Source: Futiania mangrovi
Lineage (GTDB): Bacteria > Pseudomonadota > Alphaproteobacteria > Futianiales > Futianiaceae
Reading direction: 5' to 3'
NCBI RefSeq assembly: GCF_024158125.1
Contig: NZ_JAMZFT010000001.1
Location: 310,001-374,000, forward strand
DNA length: 64,000 nt
The first letter of the stretch is position 1; each line of letters opens with the position of its first letter. Under the pieces are notes generated by a model. It was given only the letters and a program-made list of their open reading frames with translations. It had not been told where the DNA came from and searched no databases. Of the stretch, positions 1 to 9,184 are shown one piece after another. A program made the translations under genes and the position numbers.

Positions 1-972
1 TATGCGCAGGTCGGACTGCTCGCCCCGGTGCTTCTGGTGCTGGTGCGCCTGGTGCAGGGCCTGTCGGTCGGCGGGGAGTTTTCCTCGTCCGCCACCTATC
101 TGGTGGAGACCGCGCCGTCGGGGCGTCGCGGAGTGGTCGGAAGCTGGGCCAACATCGGGTCGATGACGGGGACGCTTCTCGGCGTCGGAGCGGCAGCCCT
201 CGTCACCAATCTCTTCAGTCCGGAAGCGCTCGATGCCTGGGCCTGGCGCATACCGTTTCTGGGCGGCGCAATCCTTGGCACGGCGGCCATCTGGATCCGC
301 AGCGGCCTGCATACCTCCGAGCGGTTCGAAGCCCACCATGCGGGCCGCGATGCGACCTCGCCCCTGTTCGAGGCGTTCACGACCAACCGGCGCGAGACGA
401 TGCTGGCCCTGGTCTTCGCCTCCGCCTATGGCATCTGCTTCTATGTGGCCTTCGTGTATCTGCCGGAATGGCTCTCGTCGCAGGGCCTGATGCCGAGGGG
501 TACGGCACTGGCGATCAACACGGCCCTGACGCTTATCGTCATTCCCGCCATGCCGCTGGCGGCCGCGGTTGGCGACCGATGTCTGCCGCGGCGGACCTGG
601 ATCGCCATCGCGATCGGCCTCCTCGGTCTCCTGATGTGGCCGCTCTACGCATGGATGCTGGCATCCGGCGGGTCGTTCGTTGCCGTGGTGACGGCGCATG
701 CGGTCGCCTTCGTGCTGCTCTCGGTCCCCCTGGGGTCGGGGCCGGCGCTGTTCGTGGAGATGTTCCCCGAATGCGACCGGCTGTCGGGGTACTCCGTCGC
801 GTTCAACATCGGCATGGGCGTCTTCGGCGGCATGACCCCCATGATTGCCACCAGCCTGATCGCCGCGACGGGCATTGCGGCTGCCCCGGCGCTCTATGTC
901 GCCGTTGCGGCATTCGCTGCCGTCGTCGCGCTCGCGCTGACGCCTGACCGCAGCCGCGCTCCCCTCCGATAG
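1..972 (+). CDS. MFS transporter, MHS (metabolite:H+ symporter) type, 5'-truncated
   Basis: This is the C-terminal part of a 12-helix inner-membrane secondary transporter; the frame is open through base 1, so the gene begins upstream of the window. The visible residues start inside a helix (RLVQGLSVGGEFSSSA), the loop-4 signature typical of the MHS group (ProP, KgtP, ShiA relatives). Hydrophobic segments continue to the end, with a basic tail (TPDRSRAPLR). The substrate cannot be read; family members import osmolytes, dicarboxylates or aromatic acids. No terminator is obvious after it, and the next gene has its own control region. Confidence 0.85.
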   Translation, partial: YAQVGLLAPVLLVLVRLVQGLSVGGEFSSSATYLVETAPSGRRGVVGSWANIGSMTGTLLGVGAAALVTNLFSPEALDAWAWRIPFLGGAILGTAAIWIRSGLHTSERFEAHHAGRDATSPLFEAFTTNRRETMLALVFASAYGICFYVAFVYLPEWLSSQGLMPRGTALAINTALTLIVIPAMPLAAAVGDRCLPRRTWIAIAIGLLGLLMWPLYAWMLASGGSFVAVVTAHAVAFVLLSVPLGSGPALFVEMFPECDRLSGYSVAFNIGMGVFGGMTPMIATSLIAATGIAAAPALYVAVAAFAAVVALALTPDRSRAPLR

Positions 973-1058
973 CAGCGAAGGGCAGGTGCGGGCAGCCATT
1001 CCCCGCCCCGTCCGAGGGCCGGTCGCCCTCCGTTCTGCGCAGCCCGCTTGCCCCATCC

Positions 1059-1082
1059 ATAAGCATCCCCTAAATAAGCATC
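1059..1082 (+). promoter_or_regulatory. Direct repeat, probable ArsR-family operator
   Basis: The nonamer ATAAGCATC occurs twice (1059-1067 and 1074-1082), 15 bases apart start to start, just before the ribosome-binding site of the regulator gene. Binding by that regulator is inferred from position; BigR/SqrR-type regulators usually control their own operon from an AT-rich site at this place. Confidence 0.45.
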
Positions 1083-1100
1083 ATCTTGAGGAGCTGTAAC

Positions 1101-1421
1101 ATGTCCCTGACCGCCGAGATCGATGTCAGCGCCTTCGAGGCGAACGCCGCCGAGGTCGAAACCGTGCTTCGGGCGCTGGCGAACCGCCGGCGGCTGATGC
1201 TGCTGTGCACCCTGGCGGGGCAGGGCGAGGCGAACGTCGGGCAGCTGAGCGAGGCCGTGGGGCTTGGCCAGTCTGCAACGTCCCAGCATCTTGCGAGGAT
1301 GCGGGAGGAGGGGCTCGTGGCCACCCGGCGGGAGGCGCAGACGATCTGGTACCGGATTGCCGACGCCCGGGTCGCCCGGCTGCTCGAGGTGTTGCACGCG
1401 CTCTATTGTCCTGCGGGCTGA
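1101..1421 (+). CDS. ArsR-family regulator, BigR/SqrR-like (two-cysteine persulfide sensor candidate)
   Basis: A 106-residue winged-helix repressor. The helix-turn-helix covers about residues 45-68 (LSEAVGLGQSATSQHLARMR). It has exactly two cysteines, C36 and C103, one in the early helix and one near the C-terminus. This matches the spacing of the redox pair that forms a polysulfide bridge in BigR/SqrR-type sulfide sensors. Metal-binding ArsR motifs such as ELCVCDL are absent. ATG at 1101 is preferred over an upstream TTG because GAGGAG (1088-1093) sits 7 bases before it. The next gene is a rhodanese, which supports a sulfur role. The function is inferred from the cysteine pattern and neighbour. 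Confidence 0.85.
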   Translation: MSLTAEIDVSAFEANAAEVETVLRALANRRRLMLLCTLAGQGEANVGQLSEAVGLGQSATSQHLARMREEGLVATRREAQTIWYRIADARVARLLEVLHALYCPAG

Positions 1422-1461
1422 ACCTGACGCCCGCGCAACGAGATGAAACTGGGGAAAGCAC

Positions 1462-1992
1462 ATGTCACTGGATGTCATCACGCCGCAGAAGGCCCGCGAA
1501 CTCATTGCCCAGGGGGCCGTGTTCATCGACGTGCGCGAGCCTGACGAGCACGCGCGCGAACGCATTCCCGGCGCGCACAATCACCCGGTCAGCGCGTTGT
1601 CGCCGCACACACGTGTCGCGCCGGGCGAGGCGGAGATCATCGTGTTCCATTGCCGCTCCGGCGCGCGGACCGTGGCGCACGGCGCGCGGCTGAAGCAGGC
1701 TGCGGGGTGCGACGCCTATATCCTCGACGGCGGTCTCGATGCCTGGAAAAAGGCCGGTTTCGACGTGGAGAAGGACAGCCGGCAGCCACTGGAACTGCAG
1801 CGGCAGGTGCAGATCGCGGCGGGCGGCATGATCGTGCTCGGCGGGATCCTCGGTGTGGCCGTGGACCCGTGGTTCTTCGCACTGTCGGTCGGCGTTGGGG
1901 CGGGCCTCGTCTTCGCGGGCGTCACCGGCGTTTGCGGTCTTGCCCGCTTCCTGCGCGCCATGCCCTGGAACCGCGCACTGCGCAGCGCCTGA
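1462..1992 (+). CDS. Rhodanese-DUF2892 membrane sulfurtransferase
   Basis: A 176-residue protein with an N-terminal rhodanese domain (about 1-110) holding the active-site loop CRSGAR with catalytic C64, followed by a C-terminal part with two hydrophobic helices (about 116-162) of the DUF2892 type, as in E. coli YgaP. Proteins of this build are inner-membrane thiosulfate or persulfide:acceptor sulfurtransferases with the rhodanese domain in the cytoplasm. It follows the two-cysteine ArsR regulator by 40 bases and is probably its co-transcribed target in sulfide/persulfide handling. Dioxygenase and SQR genes often found in such operons are not here. Confidence 0.9.
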   Translation: MSLDVITPQKARELIAQGAVFIDVREPDEHARERIPGAHNHPVSALSPHTRVAPGEAEIIVFHCRSGARTVAHGARLKQAAGCDAYILDGGLDAWKKAGFDVEKDSRQPLELQRQVQIAAGGMIVLGGILGVAVDPWFFALSVGVGAGLVFAGVTGVCGLARFLRAMPWNRALRSA

Positions 1993-1996
1993 CGCG

Positions 1997-2965
1997 TCAG
2001 TGCGCTGCGCGCTGGCGCTGGCCGAAGGTTTTCCGGCCGGTGACGGGCTCGGTTTGGGGTGCTCGCAGAGCCGGTGACCCGGCCTCCGCGGCCAGTGCGG
2101 CGGCTACCCCCAGTGCGGTCCAGTCCGGCAGGCTTGCTGCTGCAGCCGGGTGGCCGATGAGGCGGCCTTGCGCCGCGGTGAAGCCAAGGTCGGCCACCGT
2201 GCGCAGGGTCCGCGCATCCTCGACGCCCATTGCGACCGTTTCGATCCCCTGCTCGGCAACGAAGCGAAGGCGTGCGCGCGACAGCGGGCTGTCGCCGGTG
2301 CCGAGCACCCCCTCTACGAGGTGCCGGATCGCCGTGGCACCGATCTTCACCGTGTCGAAGGTGTGCGGCGCGAACATCTCCAGCGTCGAAAGGGCATCCG
2401 CAGTGCCGTCGAGCGCGACACGCACGCCCAGCGCCCTGAGTCCCGAGACGACGCCCTGGATCTCCGACCAGGCGCGGGCGGTGACCGTGTCCGCGCGCCG
2501 GTCCGGCGCATGGCGGCGCGGCCGCTCCTCGATGCGCCTGTTTGGCCCGAGATACGACAGCGTGTGCGGCAGTTCCAGCGTCAGAAGCGGCGCGGCGATA
2601 CCGTGGCGGGTCAGCGCCTCGGCGACGTTGTCGCACAGGGACGCCTCCCGCAGGTCGGCAAGCGAGACGTTGACGGAAACCCCGCACATCGCGCCTTCTG
2701 CCTGCCACTGCGCACATGCCGACAGCGCATCGTCCAGGATCCGCCGGGTAAGGTCGGGCATCCGCCCGTGCTCGGCCAGGAAATCGAGGAACAGGCCCGG
2801 CGGGATCGTTCCGAATTCCGGATGGCGCCAGCGCACGAACGCCTCCGCCCGGATCAGGGTGCGGTCGCCCACGCGCATCTGCGGCTGATAGGTGACGCGG
2901 AACTGTCCTTCCGCAAGTGCCGCGTCGATGTCGGCCGGCCGGAACCGGAAGCTGCGCACGAACAT
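1997..2965 (-). CDS. Degenerate EAL-domain protein, probably catalytically inactive
   Basis: A 322-residue protein made of one EAL (cyclic-di-GMP phosphodiesterase) fold without an N-terminal sensor. The fold is recognisable from TYQPQM, RAEAFVRWRHPEFG, SVNVS and a late EQGIET. Catalytic motifs are eroded: EAL reads EAF, the DDFGTG metal loop is replaced by LDGTAD, KID reads KIG, and the final motif has EQGIET instead of AEGVET. It is therefore more likely a c-di-GMP-binding or protein-interaction module than an enzyme. ATG at 2965 has GGAGTG upstream. It converges on the rhodanese gene with only 4 bases between stops. Confidence 0.8.
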   Translation of the reverse strand: MFVRSFRFRPADIDAALAEGQFRVTYQPQMRVGDRTLIRAEAFVRWRHPEFGTIPPGLFLDFLAEHGRMPDLTRRILDDALSACAQWQAEGAMCGVSVNVSLADLREASLCDNVAEALTRHGIAAPLLTLELPHTLSYLGPNRRIEERPRRHAPDRRADTVTARAWSEIQGVVSGLRALGVRVALDGTADALSTLEMFAPHTFDTVKIGATAIRHLVEGVLGTGDSPLSRARLRFVAEQGIETVAMGVEDARTLRTVADLGFTAAQGRLIGHPAAAASLPDWTALGVAAALAAEAGSPALRAPQTEPVTGRKTFGQRQRAAH

Positions 2966-3025
2966 GCTGGATCACTCCGCGGTTGAGGAGGTCTCCAGCA
3001 TGACGGTGCCATGGTTGCCAAACCG

Positions 3026-4117
3026 CTAATCCCCGCCGCCCGCGGCAGGCCGGCCGAGGATGCGGCGCGCAGCCAGCGGCATCGCCACCATCACCACGAT
3101 GATGCGCGCGGCGTGCAGCGTCGCGACGAATGCCGTGTCGGTGTCGATGGCCAGCGCGATCAGCATCATTTCCGCAAGACCGCCGGGCGCGAACGCGAGG
3201 AAGACCGCCAGTGTCGGCAGCGCCATGTGCGGTGCGACAAGCGCGGTGAAGGCTGCACTGACCGCGAGGATCAGGATGGCGATGGCGATGCCTTCGAAGA
3301 CGGGGCGGCGCAGTTCGGCAATCGGCGCCCCTGCAAATCGGCAGCCGATCCCGGCGCCGATCACGACCTGGGCGATGGCGACGAGAGTCTGGGGCGGTGC
3401 GTCCGCCGTGAACCCCGCCAGATGCACCACGGCAGAACCCGCAAGCGGCCCGAGCAGAGCCTTCGCCGGCCAGTTCATCAGCCGTGCAAGCCCGTAGCCC
3501 GCGAGGCCGCTCGCCACCAGCAGCGCCACGTCAGGCGGTGCAGGCCATGCGACGTTTCCCGCGATCCGGGGGGCGCTGGCATCGCCGCCGACCCCCAGCA
3601 GCAGCCTTACGGCGAAGGGCACGACCGTCACCACCACGAGGATACGCGTCGCATGGACAAGGCTTATGAAGCGACTGTCACCCCCCCAGCCGGTGCCGAT
3701 GATGATCATCTCGGTCATGCCGCCGGGCGGACTGGCGAAGAAGGCGGTGGTGCGGTCGGTCCGCTGCTTCCGCCGGAGCCAGAGGTACGATACCGCCGAA
3801 CCGATGAGCACGTAGAAGGGCAGCGCGACGAACGCGGGCCACCAGTTCGGCACGACGGAGAAGAGATCGGGCTTGAACGTCGAGCCCAGCAGCACGCCCA
3901 GCACCGCCAGCATCGGCAGGCGCAGCCACATCGGGATGACGACCGGAAGCCCCGCGAGCGCGGCGGCCAGTACCGCGAACATGGAGCCCAGCATGAAGGC
4001 CAGCGGGAGGTTGAAGACGCTGGCCGCGAAGCCGCCAGCGCCCCCGATGACAAGCGTGACCGCCAGGTTGGCCGCGGTCCGCGCAAGGCCTGGCCGGGGT
4101 GAGGGCGGCGGGCTCAC
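3026..4117 (-). CDS. AbrB-family integral membrane protein (putative transporter/regulator)
   Basis: A 363-residue, very hydrophobic protein with about nine to ten transmembrane helices built from two related halves, as in the AbrB membrane family (older databases label it 'ammonia monooxygenase'). It opens with a short polar tail and a glycine-rich helix ([12 protein letters not shown]). The conserved loop [11 protein letters not shown] and its second-half counterpart [11 protein letters not shown] are the family's paired signature. Its start overlaps the NAD kinase stop by four bases (ATGA), so the two genes are translationally coupled. The substrate is unknown; no ammonia-oxidation genes are near. 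Confidence 0.85.
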   Translation of the reverse strand: MSPPPSPRPGLARTAANLAVTLVIGGAGGFAASVFNLPLAFMLGSMFAVLAAALAGLPVVIPMWLRLPMLAVLGVLLGSTFKPDLFSVVPNWWPAFVALPFYVLIGSAVSYLWLRRKQRTDRTTAFFASPPGGMTEMIIIGTGWGGDSRFISLVHATRILVVVTVVPFAVRLLLGVGGDASAPRIAGNVAWPAPPDVALLVASGLAGYGLARLMNWPAKALLGPLAGSAVVHLAGFTADAPPQTLVAIAQVVIGAGIGCRFAGAPIAELRRPVFEGIAIAILILAVSAAFTALVAPHMALPTLAVFLAFAPGGLAEMMLIALAIDTDTAFVATLHAARIIVVMVAMPLAARRILGRPAAGGGD

Positions 4118-4881
4118 TGCAGGAACTGCTCCGTGATGATCCGCTCCGACAGGCTGCGGTCGGGATCGAACAGCATCAGCAGGGAGTGGCTGCGATCCTC
4201 GTGCACGTCGACGGCGATCACCTCGCGCACCTCGAGCTGGTCGGCAACGGCGGAGACGGGCCGCTTTTCCGGCTCCAGCACCTCGAAGCGGACGCGCGCC
4301 CGGTGCGGCAGCAGCGCACCGCGCCAGCGCCGGGGGCGGAAGGCGCTGATCGGGGTCAGCGCGAGCAGGTTGGAGTCGATAGGCAGGATGGGACCGTGCG
4401 CCGACAGGTTGTAGGCGGTTGAGCCCGCGGGCGTGGAGACGAGCGCCCCGTCGCAGACAAGCTCTTCCAGCCGCACCTTACCGTCGACGAGGATGCGCAG
4501 CTTGGCCGCTTGCCGCGTTTCCCGCAGCAGGGAGACCTCGTTGATTGCAAGGCCCTCGATGGTCTCGCCCCGGATCGTCTCGGCCCGCATGGCGAGCGGA
4601 TGGATCTCCGACCGGGCTGCGGCCGCGAGCCGGGCCGGCAGATCCTCGGCACGGTAGTCGTTCATCAGGAAGCCGACCGTGCCGCGGTTCATGCCGTAGA
4701 TCGGCACGCCCCGGTTCATGCTGCGATGCAGCGTGTTGAGCATCAGCCCGTCGCCACCCAGCGCGACGATGACGTCTGCCGCATCGAGCGGGGCGGACCC
4801 GTAGCGCGCCGTCAGGTCGGCCAGCGCGGCCTGGGCCTCGGGCGTTTCACTGGCAACGAAGGCAATGGCGGAAAAGCGCAT
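4114..4881 (-). CDS. nadK: NAD kinase
   Basis: This cytoplasmic enzyme phosphorylates NAD to NADP. The 255-residue length fits the short alphaproteobacterial form. Visible motifs are the GGDG catalytic loop at residues 42-45 (ALGGDGLML), INEVSLLRE, and TPAGSTAYN in the C-terminal NAD-binding part. ATG at 4881 is chosen because family members begin at this point; an in-frame GTG lies at 4914 but has no visible ribosome-binding site. A perfect hairpin lies just before the start. It is the first gene of a pair with the AbrB membrane protein, which overlaps its stop. Confidence 0.93.
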   Translation of the reverse strand: MRFSAIAFVASETPEAQAALADLTARYGSAPLDAADVIVALGGDGLMLNTLHRSMNRGVPIYGMNRGTVGFLMNDYRAEDLPARLAAAARSEIHPLAMRAETIRGETIEGLAINEVSLLRETRQAAKLRILVDGKVRLEELVCDGALVSTPAGSTAYNLSAHGPILPIDSNLLALTPISAFRPRRWRGALLPHRARVRFEVLEPEKRPVSAVADQLEVREVIAVDVHEDRSHSLLMLFDPDRSLSERIITEQFLQ

Positions 4882-4887
4882 GGATCT

Positions 4888-4910
4888 AACCGTCGTGAGT
4901 GGCGACGGTT
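4888..4910 (-). promoter_or_regulatory. Leader hairpin immediately upstream of nadK
   Basis: AACCGTCG and CGACGGTT form a perfect 8-bp stem around a 7-base loop. It ends six bases before the nadK ATG, so on the transcript it would occupy the ribosome-binding region. No Shine-Dalgarno sequence is visible between hairpin and start. Translational control is inferred only. Confidence 0.4.
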
Positions 4911-5011
4911 CCACTAGTAGCGCGGCTGCCCCCGAAAGCGAAGGGCGGCGCGCGCATGGGGGCTGCTCCCCTGGACGCGGTGTGTCCGGCGAAAGGGCGC
5001 GGGCGGGCGGG

Positions 5012-6049
5012 TCAGCCGCCCGTCACGCTCATGTGGCGGGAGACGGCGGGGCGCTTGTGCTCCCGGTCGATGATGAAGTCGTGTCCCTTGGGCTTGCGCG
5101 CGATCGCCTCGTCGATGGCCTCCATGAGGAGGGCGTCGTCCTCGCTCTCGCGCAGGGGCGCGCGCAGGTCGGCGGCATCCTCCTGGCCCAGGCACATGTA
5201 GAGCGTGCCGGTGCAGGTCAGCCGCACGCGGTTGCAGCTCTCGCAGAAATTGTGCGTCATCGGCGTGATGAAGCCGAGCCGGCCACCCGTTTCCGCCACC
5301 GTGACATAGCGGGCGGGGCCGCCCGTGCGGTAGTCGCTCTCGGTCAGGGTGAACTGGCGCTCCAGGTTCGCGCGTACCAGCGTCAGCGGCAGGTACTGGT
5401 CGGTACGGTCGCCGTCGATATCGCCGAGCGGCATCGTCTCGATCACCGTGAAGTCCATGCCGCGCGCGTGCGCCCAGCGCATCATGTCGGCAAGCTCAGG
5501 CCCGTTTACGTCCTTGAGCGCGACGGCGTTGATCTTGACCTTGAGGCCCGCATCCTGCGCGGCGTCGATACCAGCCAGCACCTTGTCGAGCTTGCCCCAG
5601 CGCGTGATCTCGTGGAAGCGGTCGGGGTCGAGCGTGTCGAGCGAGACATTGATCCGCCGCACGCCCGCGGCATGGAGATCCTTCGCATAGCGGGCAAGCT
5701 GCGAACCGTTGGTGGTCAGCGTGAGCTCGTCCAGCAGCCCGGTGTCGAGGTGCCGGCCCAGCCGCTCGATCAGCCACATGATGTTCCGGCGCACCAGCGG
5801 CTCCCCGCCGGTCAGGCGCAGGCGGCGCACGCCGCGCGCGACGAACGCGCTGCACAGCCGGTCCAGTTCCTCCAGCGAGAGCACCTGCGACTTCGGCAGG
5901 AAGGTCATGTCCTCCGCCATGCAATAGACGCAGCGGAAGTCGCAGCGGTCGGTCACCGACACGCGCAGATAGGTGATGGCGCGCCCGAACGGGTCGATCA
6001 TCGGAGCGCCCGCCCCGGCAGACGAGTTCGGGCTGAACGGCAAGGTCAT
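5012..6049 (-). CDS. moaA: GTP 3',8-cyclase MoaA (molybdenum cofactor biosynthesis)
   Basis: A radical-SAM enzyme that converts GTP to the cyclic precursor of pyranopterin in the first step of Moco synthesis. The N-terminal cluster CxxxCxxC is C36, C40, C43 (CDFRCVYC). The C-terminal second [4Fe-4S] motif reads CESCNRVRL followed by a cysteine about 14 residues on, and the essential terminal GG dipeptide is present. ATG at 6049 is favoured because GAAGGG lies six bases before it; ATG at 6082 would add 11 residues. It is not in an operon with other moa genes, but a Mo-hydroxylase lies about 6 kb away. Confidence 0.95.
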   Translation of the reverse strand: MTLPFSPNSSAGAGAPMIDPFGRAITYLRVSVTDRCDFRCVYCMAEDMTFLPKSQVLSLEELDRLCSAFVARGVRRLRLTGGEPLVRRNIMWLIERLGRHLDTGLLDELTLTTNGSQLARYAKDLHAAGVRRINVSLDTLDPDRFHEITRWGKLDKVLAGIDAAQDAGLKVKINAVALKDVNGPELADMMRWAHARGMDFTVIETMPLGDIDGDRTDQYLPLTLVRANLERQFTLTESDYRTGGPARYVTVAETGGRLGFITPMTHNFCESCNRVRLTCTGTLYMCLGQEDAADLRAPLRESEDDALLMEAIDEAIARKPKGHDFIIDREHKRPAVSRHMSVTGG

Positions 6050-6380
6050 CGGCATCCCTTCGCGTTTTCCGTCTGGAGCCATTCCAGAAAAGATTGGCCG
6101 AACGCCACGATTTGTAAAGGCCGCAGGCTGTTGCAGTGCGCCGCTGCGCGGTTGGCGCCGTGCTCAGGCGGGCGGAAGGCTCCCTGTCCCGGGACCATTT
6201 GCCGCATCGAGGGCTGAAATGTCCTGCATCAATGGGGGCGCCCTCCCATCGATCGGGCCGGAAAAATGGGGCTGTGAATTTGACATCCGGAGTCGAAGGG
6301 GGGTTCAATGAAAATTGTGCATGTCAGCCGAGTGCCCGTCGAAGGGCCTTTCGCGAGTGCAATAAGGGAGATTTGCCTAC
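6050..6380. other. Divergent intergenic region, moaA / peptide ABC operon
   Basis: About 330 bases without a convincing gene. The right half carries the candidate promoter of the ABC operon. The left half is the moaA leader, in which I saw no recognisable Moco-riboswitch architecture. Confidence 0.6.
6280..6309 (+). promoter_or_regulatory. Candidate sigma-70 promoter of the peptide ABC operon
   Basis: TTGACA (6280-6285) is a perfect -35 box, followed after 18 bases by TTCAAT (6304-6309), four of six matches to the -10 consensus. It lies about 70 bases before the substrate-binding protein gene, in the only long gap upstream of the operon. Confidence 0.45.
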
Positions 6381-8096
6381 ATGACTGTTGATGATCGGGA
6401 CGCCGAAGGGCGCGCCTATCACCCTGCCGTTGCCGGACTCTGCGACGACCTGAAGACGGGCCGCGTGGACCGGAGGGAATTTCTGAGAACCGTGACGCTG
6501 CTCGGCGTTTCGGCGGGCGCCGCCTACGGTATGGCCGGGACGATTCTCGGCGAACCCGTGGCACGGACGGCGGCCGCCCAGACGCCGAAGAAGGGCGGCA
6601 TCCTGCGCTGCTCGATGCCTGTCCAGGAAATGACGGATCCCGCCACCTTCTCGTGGACGGAGATGTCGAACGTGGCCCGCCAGATCGTCGAATACCTGAC
6701 GATCACGGGGCCGGACAACATCACGCGTCCCTATCTGGCCGAGCGGTGGGAGCCGAACGAGGACCTGACCTCCTGGACGTTCTACCTGCGCAAGGGCGTG
6801 AAGTGGTCGAACGGGGACGAGTTCAACGCCGACGACGTGATCCATAATTTCACCCGCTGGCTCGACCCGGCGACGGGGTCGTCGAACATCGGCCTGTTCG
6901 CGGCGATGGTCGAGGAATATGACACCGGCGAGAAGAACGAGGACGGCTCGCCGAAGATGGCGAAGCGGATGCGCGAGGGCGCGCTGGAGCGGGTCGACGA
7001 CTACACGATCCGCCTGAATCTGGCCCAGCCGGTGCTGTCGATCCCGGAGAACCTCTACAATTATCCGACGGCCATCGTGCATCGCGGCTTCGGCAAGGAT
7101 TACGAGGCCAACCTCGCCAAGAACCCCATCGGCACCGGGCCCTACACGCTGGCCGACTACGCCGTGGGCGAGCGCGCGGTGCTGAAGCGCCGGCCCGAGC
7201 CCTATTGGGGCGGGGAGGTCTATCTCGACGAGATCCGCTACATCGACCACGGACCCGCCTCGACGGCGCAGCTTGCCGCCTTCGCGTCCGGGCAGGTCGA
7301 CATGATCTACGAGTTCGACATCCAGTCGCTCGCCATGGCGCAAGCGATCCCGAACGCCACGATCTACGAGGCGCGCACGGCACAGACCGGCTGCGTGCGC
7401 ATGCAGGTGACGCAGGCGCCCTTCGACAACAGGAAGCTGCGCCAGGCCATCGTCGCGGCGGTGGACGCGGCGCGCTACCGGGAGTTGATCTACCAGGGCC
7501 GCGGCGACGTGGGCGAGCATCATCATGTCGCGCCGCTGCACCCGGAATATTTCAAGCTTCCGGCGCCGAAGCAGGACTACGAAAAGGCCAAGGCCCTGCT
7601 GGCCGAGGCGGGCTTTCCGAACGGGCTGGAGCTGTCGGTCGACTGCGGCAACACCAACGGCCCCTGGCAGCAGCAGGTCTGCGAGATCCTGAAATCGCAG
7701 CTCGAGCCCATCGGGATCACGCTGAACATCAACCTGATGCCGTCGGCCCAGTACTGGGACCTGTGGGACAAGACGCCCTTTGGCATCACGGCGTGGACGC
7801 ACCGTCCGCTCGGCACCATGGTGCTGTCGCTCGGCTACCGTTCGGGCGTGCCGTGGAACGAGACCAGGTACGCCAATCCGGAGTTCGACCAGGCGCTGAA
7901 CGAGGCCGAGGCGCTGATCGATGTCGAGCAGCGCCGCAAGGCCATGGAGAAGGTCGAGAAGATCCTCCAGGACGATGCGGTCATGGTGCAGCCGCTGTGG
8001 CAGCCCAAGTTCTTCGTCGCCTCCAACAAGGTGAAGAACCTCGGCGCGCATCCGACCCAGTACCACCAGTTCCGGGACGTGTGGGTGGACGCCTGA
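6381..8096 (+). CDS. ABC transporter substrate-binding protein, peptide/nickel family (SBP family 5), Tat-exported
   Basis: A 571-residue periplasmic solute receptor. An unusually long cytosolic n-region precedes a twin-arginine motif (RREFLRT, arginines 31-32), a hydrophobic stretch and AAAQ-type processing near residue 68, so export is probably by Tat. The mature part has the family-5 layout, including [28 protein letters not shown]-type sequence and a C-terminal lobe ending [15 protein letters not shown] (6364-6370) is its ribosome-binding site. It is the first gene of a complete importer. Ligands of the family include oligopeptides, glutathione and opines; nothing here fixes the choice. 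Confidence 0.92.
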   Translation: MTVDDRDAEGRAYHPAVAGLCDDLKTGRVDRREFLRTVTLLGVSAGAAYGMAGTILGEPVARTAAAQTPKKGGILRCSMPVQEMTDPATFSWTEMSNVARQIVEYLTITGPDNITRPYLAERWEPNEDLTSWTFYLRKGVKWSNGDEFNADDVIHNFTRWLDPATGSSNIGLFAAMVEEYDTGEKNEDGSPKMAKRMREGALERVDDYTIRLNLAQPVLSIPENLYNYPTAIVHRGFGKDYEANLAKNPIGTGPYTLADYAVGERAVLKRRPEPYWGGEVYLDEIRYIDHGPASTAQLAAFASGQVDMIYEFDIQSLAMAQAIPNATIYEARTAQTGCVRMQVTQAPFDNRKLRQAIVAAVDAARYRELIYQGRGDVGEHHHVAPLHPEYFKLPAPKQDYEKAKALLAEAGFPNGLELSVDCGNTNGPWQQQVCEILKSQLEPIGITLNINLMPSAQYWDLWDKTPFGITAWTHRPLGTMVLSLGYRSGVPWNETRYANPEFDQALNEAEALIDVEQRRKAMEKVEKILQDDAVMVQPLWQPKFFVASNKVKNLGAHPTQYHQFRDVWVDA

Positions 8097-8108
8097 TGAG
8101 GGCAGAGA

Positions 8109-8132
8109 CCCGCGGGCCCAAGGGTCCGCGGG
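8109..8132 (+). promoter_or_regulatory. Strong intercistronic hairpin after the binding-protein gene
   Basis: CCCGCGGGCCC and GGGTCCGCGGG pair over 11 positions with one G-U and a tiny loop, 12 bases after the binding-protein stop. It has no T-run, so it more likely limits read-through or protects the upstream message than acts as a full terminator. This is common where the binding protein must outnumber the permeases. Confidence 0.5.
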
Positions 8133-8220
8133 CAACCCGCCGCCTTGGCGCGGCTGCCCGTGAGGGTGGCCGCGGCTGGCGGGCTTGCGTCCGGCACCGG
8201 GCCGAATGGGGGATCGTCCG

Positions 8221-9153
8221 ATGCTCATCCTGACCTTGCGGCGCCTTGCGTCGATGGTGCTGATCATGATCACCGTCTCGGTGATCCTGTTCGTCATCTT
8301 CGAGGGCGACAAGGTGAACGTCGCGCGCAAGGTGCTCGGCCCATACGCGCAGGCGGACCAGCTCCAGATCTGGCTGGAGCAGAACGGCTACAACCGGGCG
8401 CTCTGGGTCCGGTATTTCGAATGGGCGGGCAATTTCCTGACCGGCGATTTCGGCCAGTCGATCCGCTACCGCGTGCCGGTGAGCGAGGTCCTGTGGCCGC
8501 GGCTCGCCAATACCGGCATCCTCGCCTTCTTCGTCTTCCTCATCATGATCCCGCTGTCGCTGACGCTGGGCGTGCTGGCGGGGATGAAGGAAGGCTCGAT
8601 GCGCGACCGCACGATCTCGGTCGTCTCGATCATCACGACCTCGATCCCGGAGTTTGCGTCGGCGACCTTCCTGCTCGTGGTGTTCGTGTTCACGCTGGGC
8701 TGGCTGCCGGGCACGTCGGGGTTCGCCAACGGCTTTTCCTTCGTCGAGCTGATCCTGCCCGTGGCGGTGCTGGTGATCTACGACTTCGGCTATGTCGCGC
8801 GCATGACGCGGGCGTCCATGGCGGAGGTGATGACCTCGCAATACATCCGCACGGCGATCCTGAAGGGGCTGCCCTATGGCCGCGTCATCATGCGGCACGC
8901 GCTGCGCAACGCGCTGATCGCGCCCTTCACGGTGATCGTGCTGCAGCTGAACTGGCTGCTGTCGGGCGTGATCGTCACGGAGATGGTGTTCGCCTACAAG
9001 GGTTACGGCGCGCTGATGCTCGATGCCGCGCTCTTCGGCGACATCTACGTGATCCAGGCCTGCACCATGGTCGCGGTCGCGATCGCGGTGCTGTCCCAGT
9101 TCATTTCCGACATCGGCTACACGCTTCTCAACCCGCGGATCCGCTTCTCGTGA
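8221..9153 (+). CDS. ABC transporter permease, DppB/OppB type
   Basis: A 310-residue inner-membrane permease with an N-terminal helix (LRRLASMVLIMITVSVILFVIF), a periplasmic loop and five further helices. The cytoplasmic EAA loop is around GLPYGRVIMRHALRNALIAP, the contact site for the ATPase. ATG at 8221 is chosen with GGGGAT just upstream and because the first helix starts at once; an in-frame upstream start at 8185 would add an unlikely polar tail. It forms the heterodimeric channel with the next gene. Confidence 0.92.
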   Translation: MLILTLRRLASMVLIMITVSVILFVIFEGDKVNVARKVLGPYAQADQLQIWLEQNGYNRALWVRYFEWAGNFLTGDFGQSIRYRVPVSEVLWPRLANTGILAFFVFLIMIPLSLTLGVLAGMKEGSMRDRTISVVSIITTSIPEFASATFLLVVFVFTLGWLPGTSGFANGFSFVELILPVAVLVIYDFGYVARMTRASMAEVMTSQYIRTAILKGLPYGRVIMRHALRNALIAPFTVIVLQLNWLLSGVIVTEMVFAYKGYGALMLDAALFGDIYVIQACTMVAVAIAVLSQFISDIGYTLLNPRIRFS

Positions 9154-9184
9154 GCGGCGCTGGCGTGAGGACGGGAGAACATCC

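Noticed and set aside
3026-4117. Ammonia monooxygenase annotation
   Set aside because: This is a misleading historic label for the AbrB membrane family; no AmoABC sequence features are present.
6050-6380. Molybdenum-cofactor riboswitch upstream of moaA
   Set aside because: I could not find the expected set of paired elements in the leader by eye; an Rfam search would be decisive.
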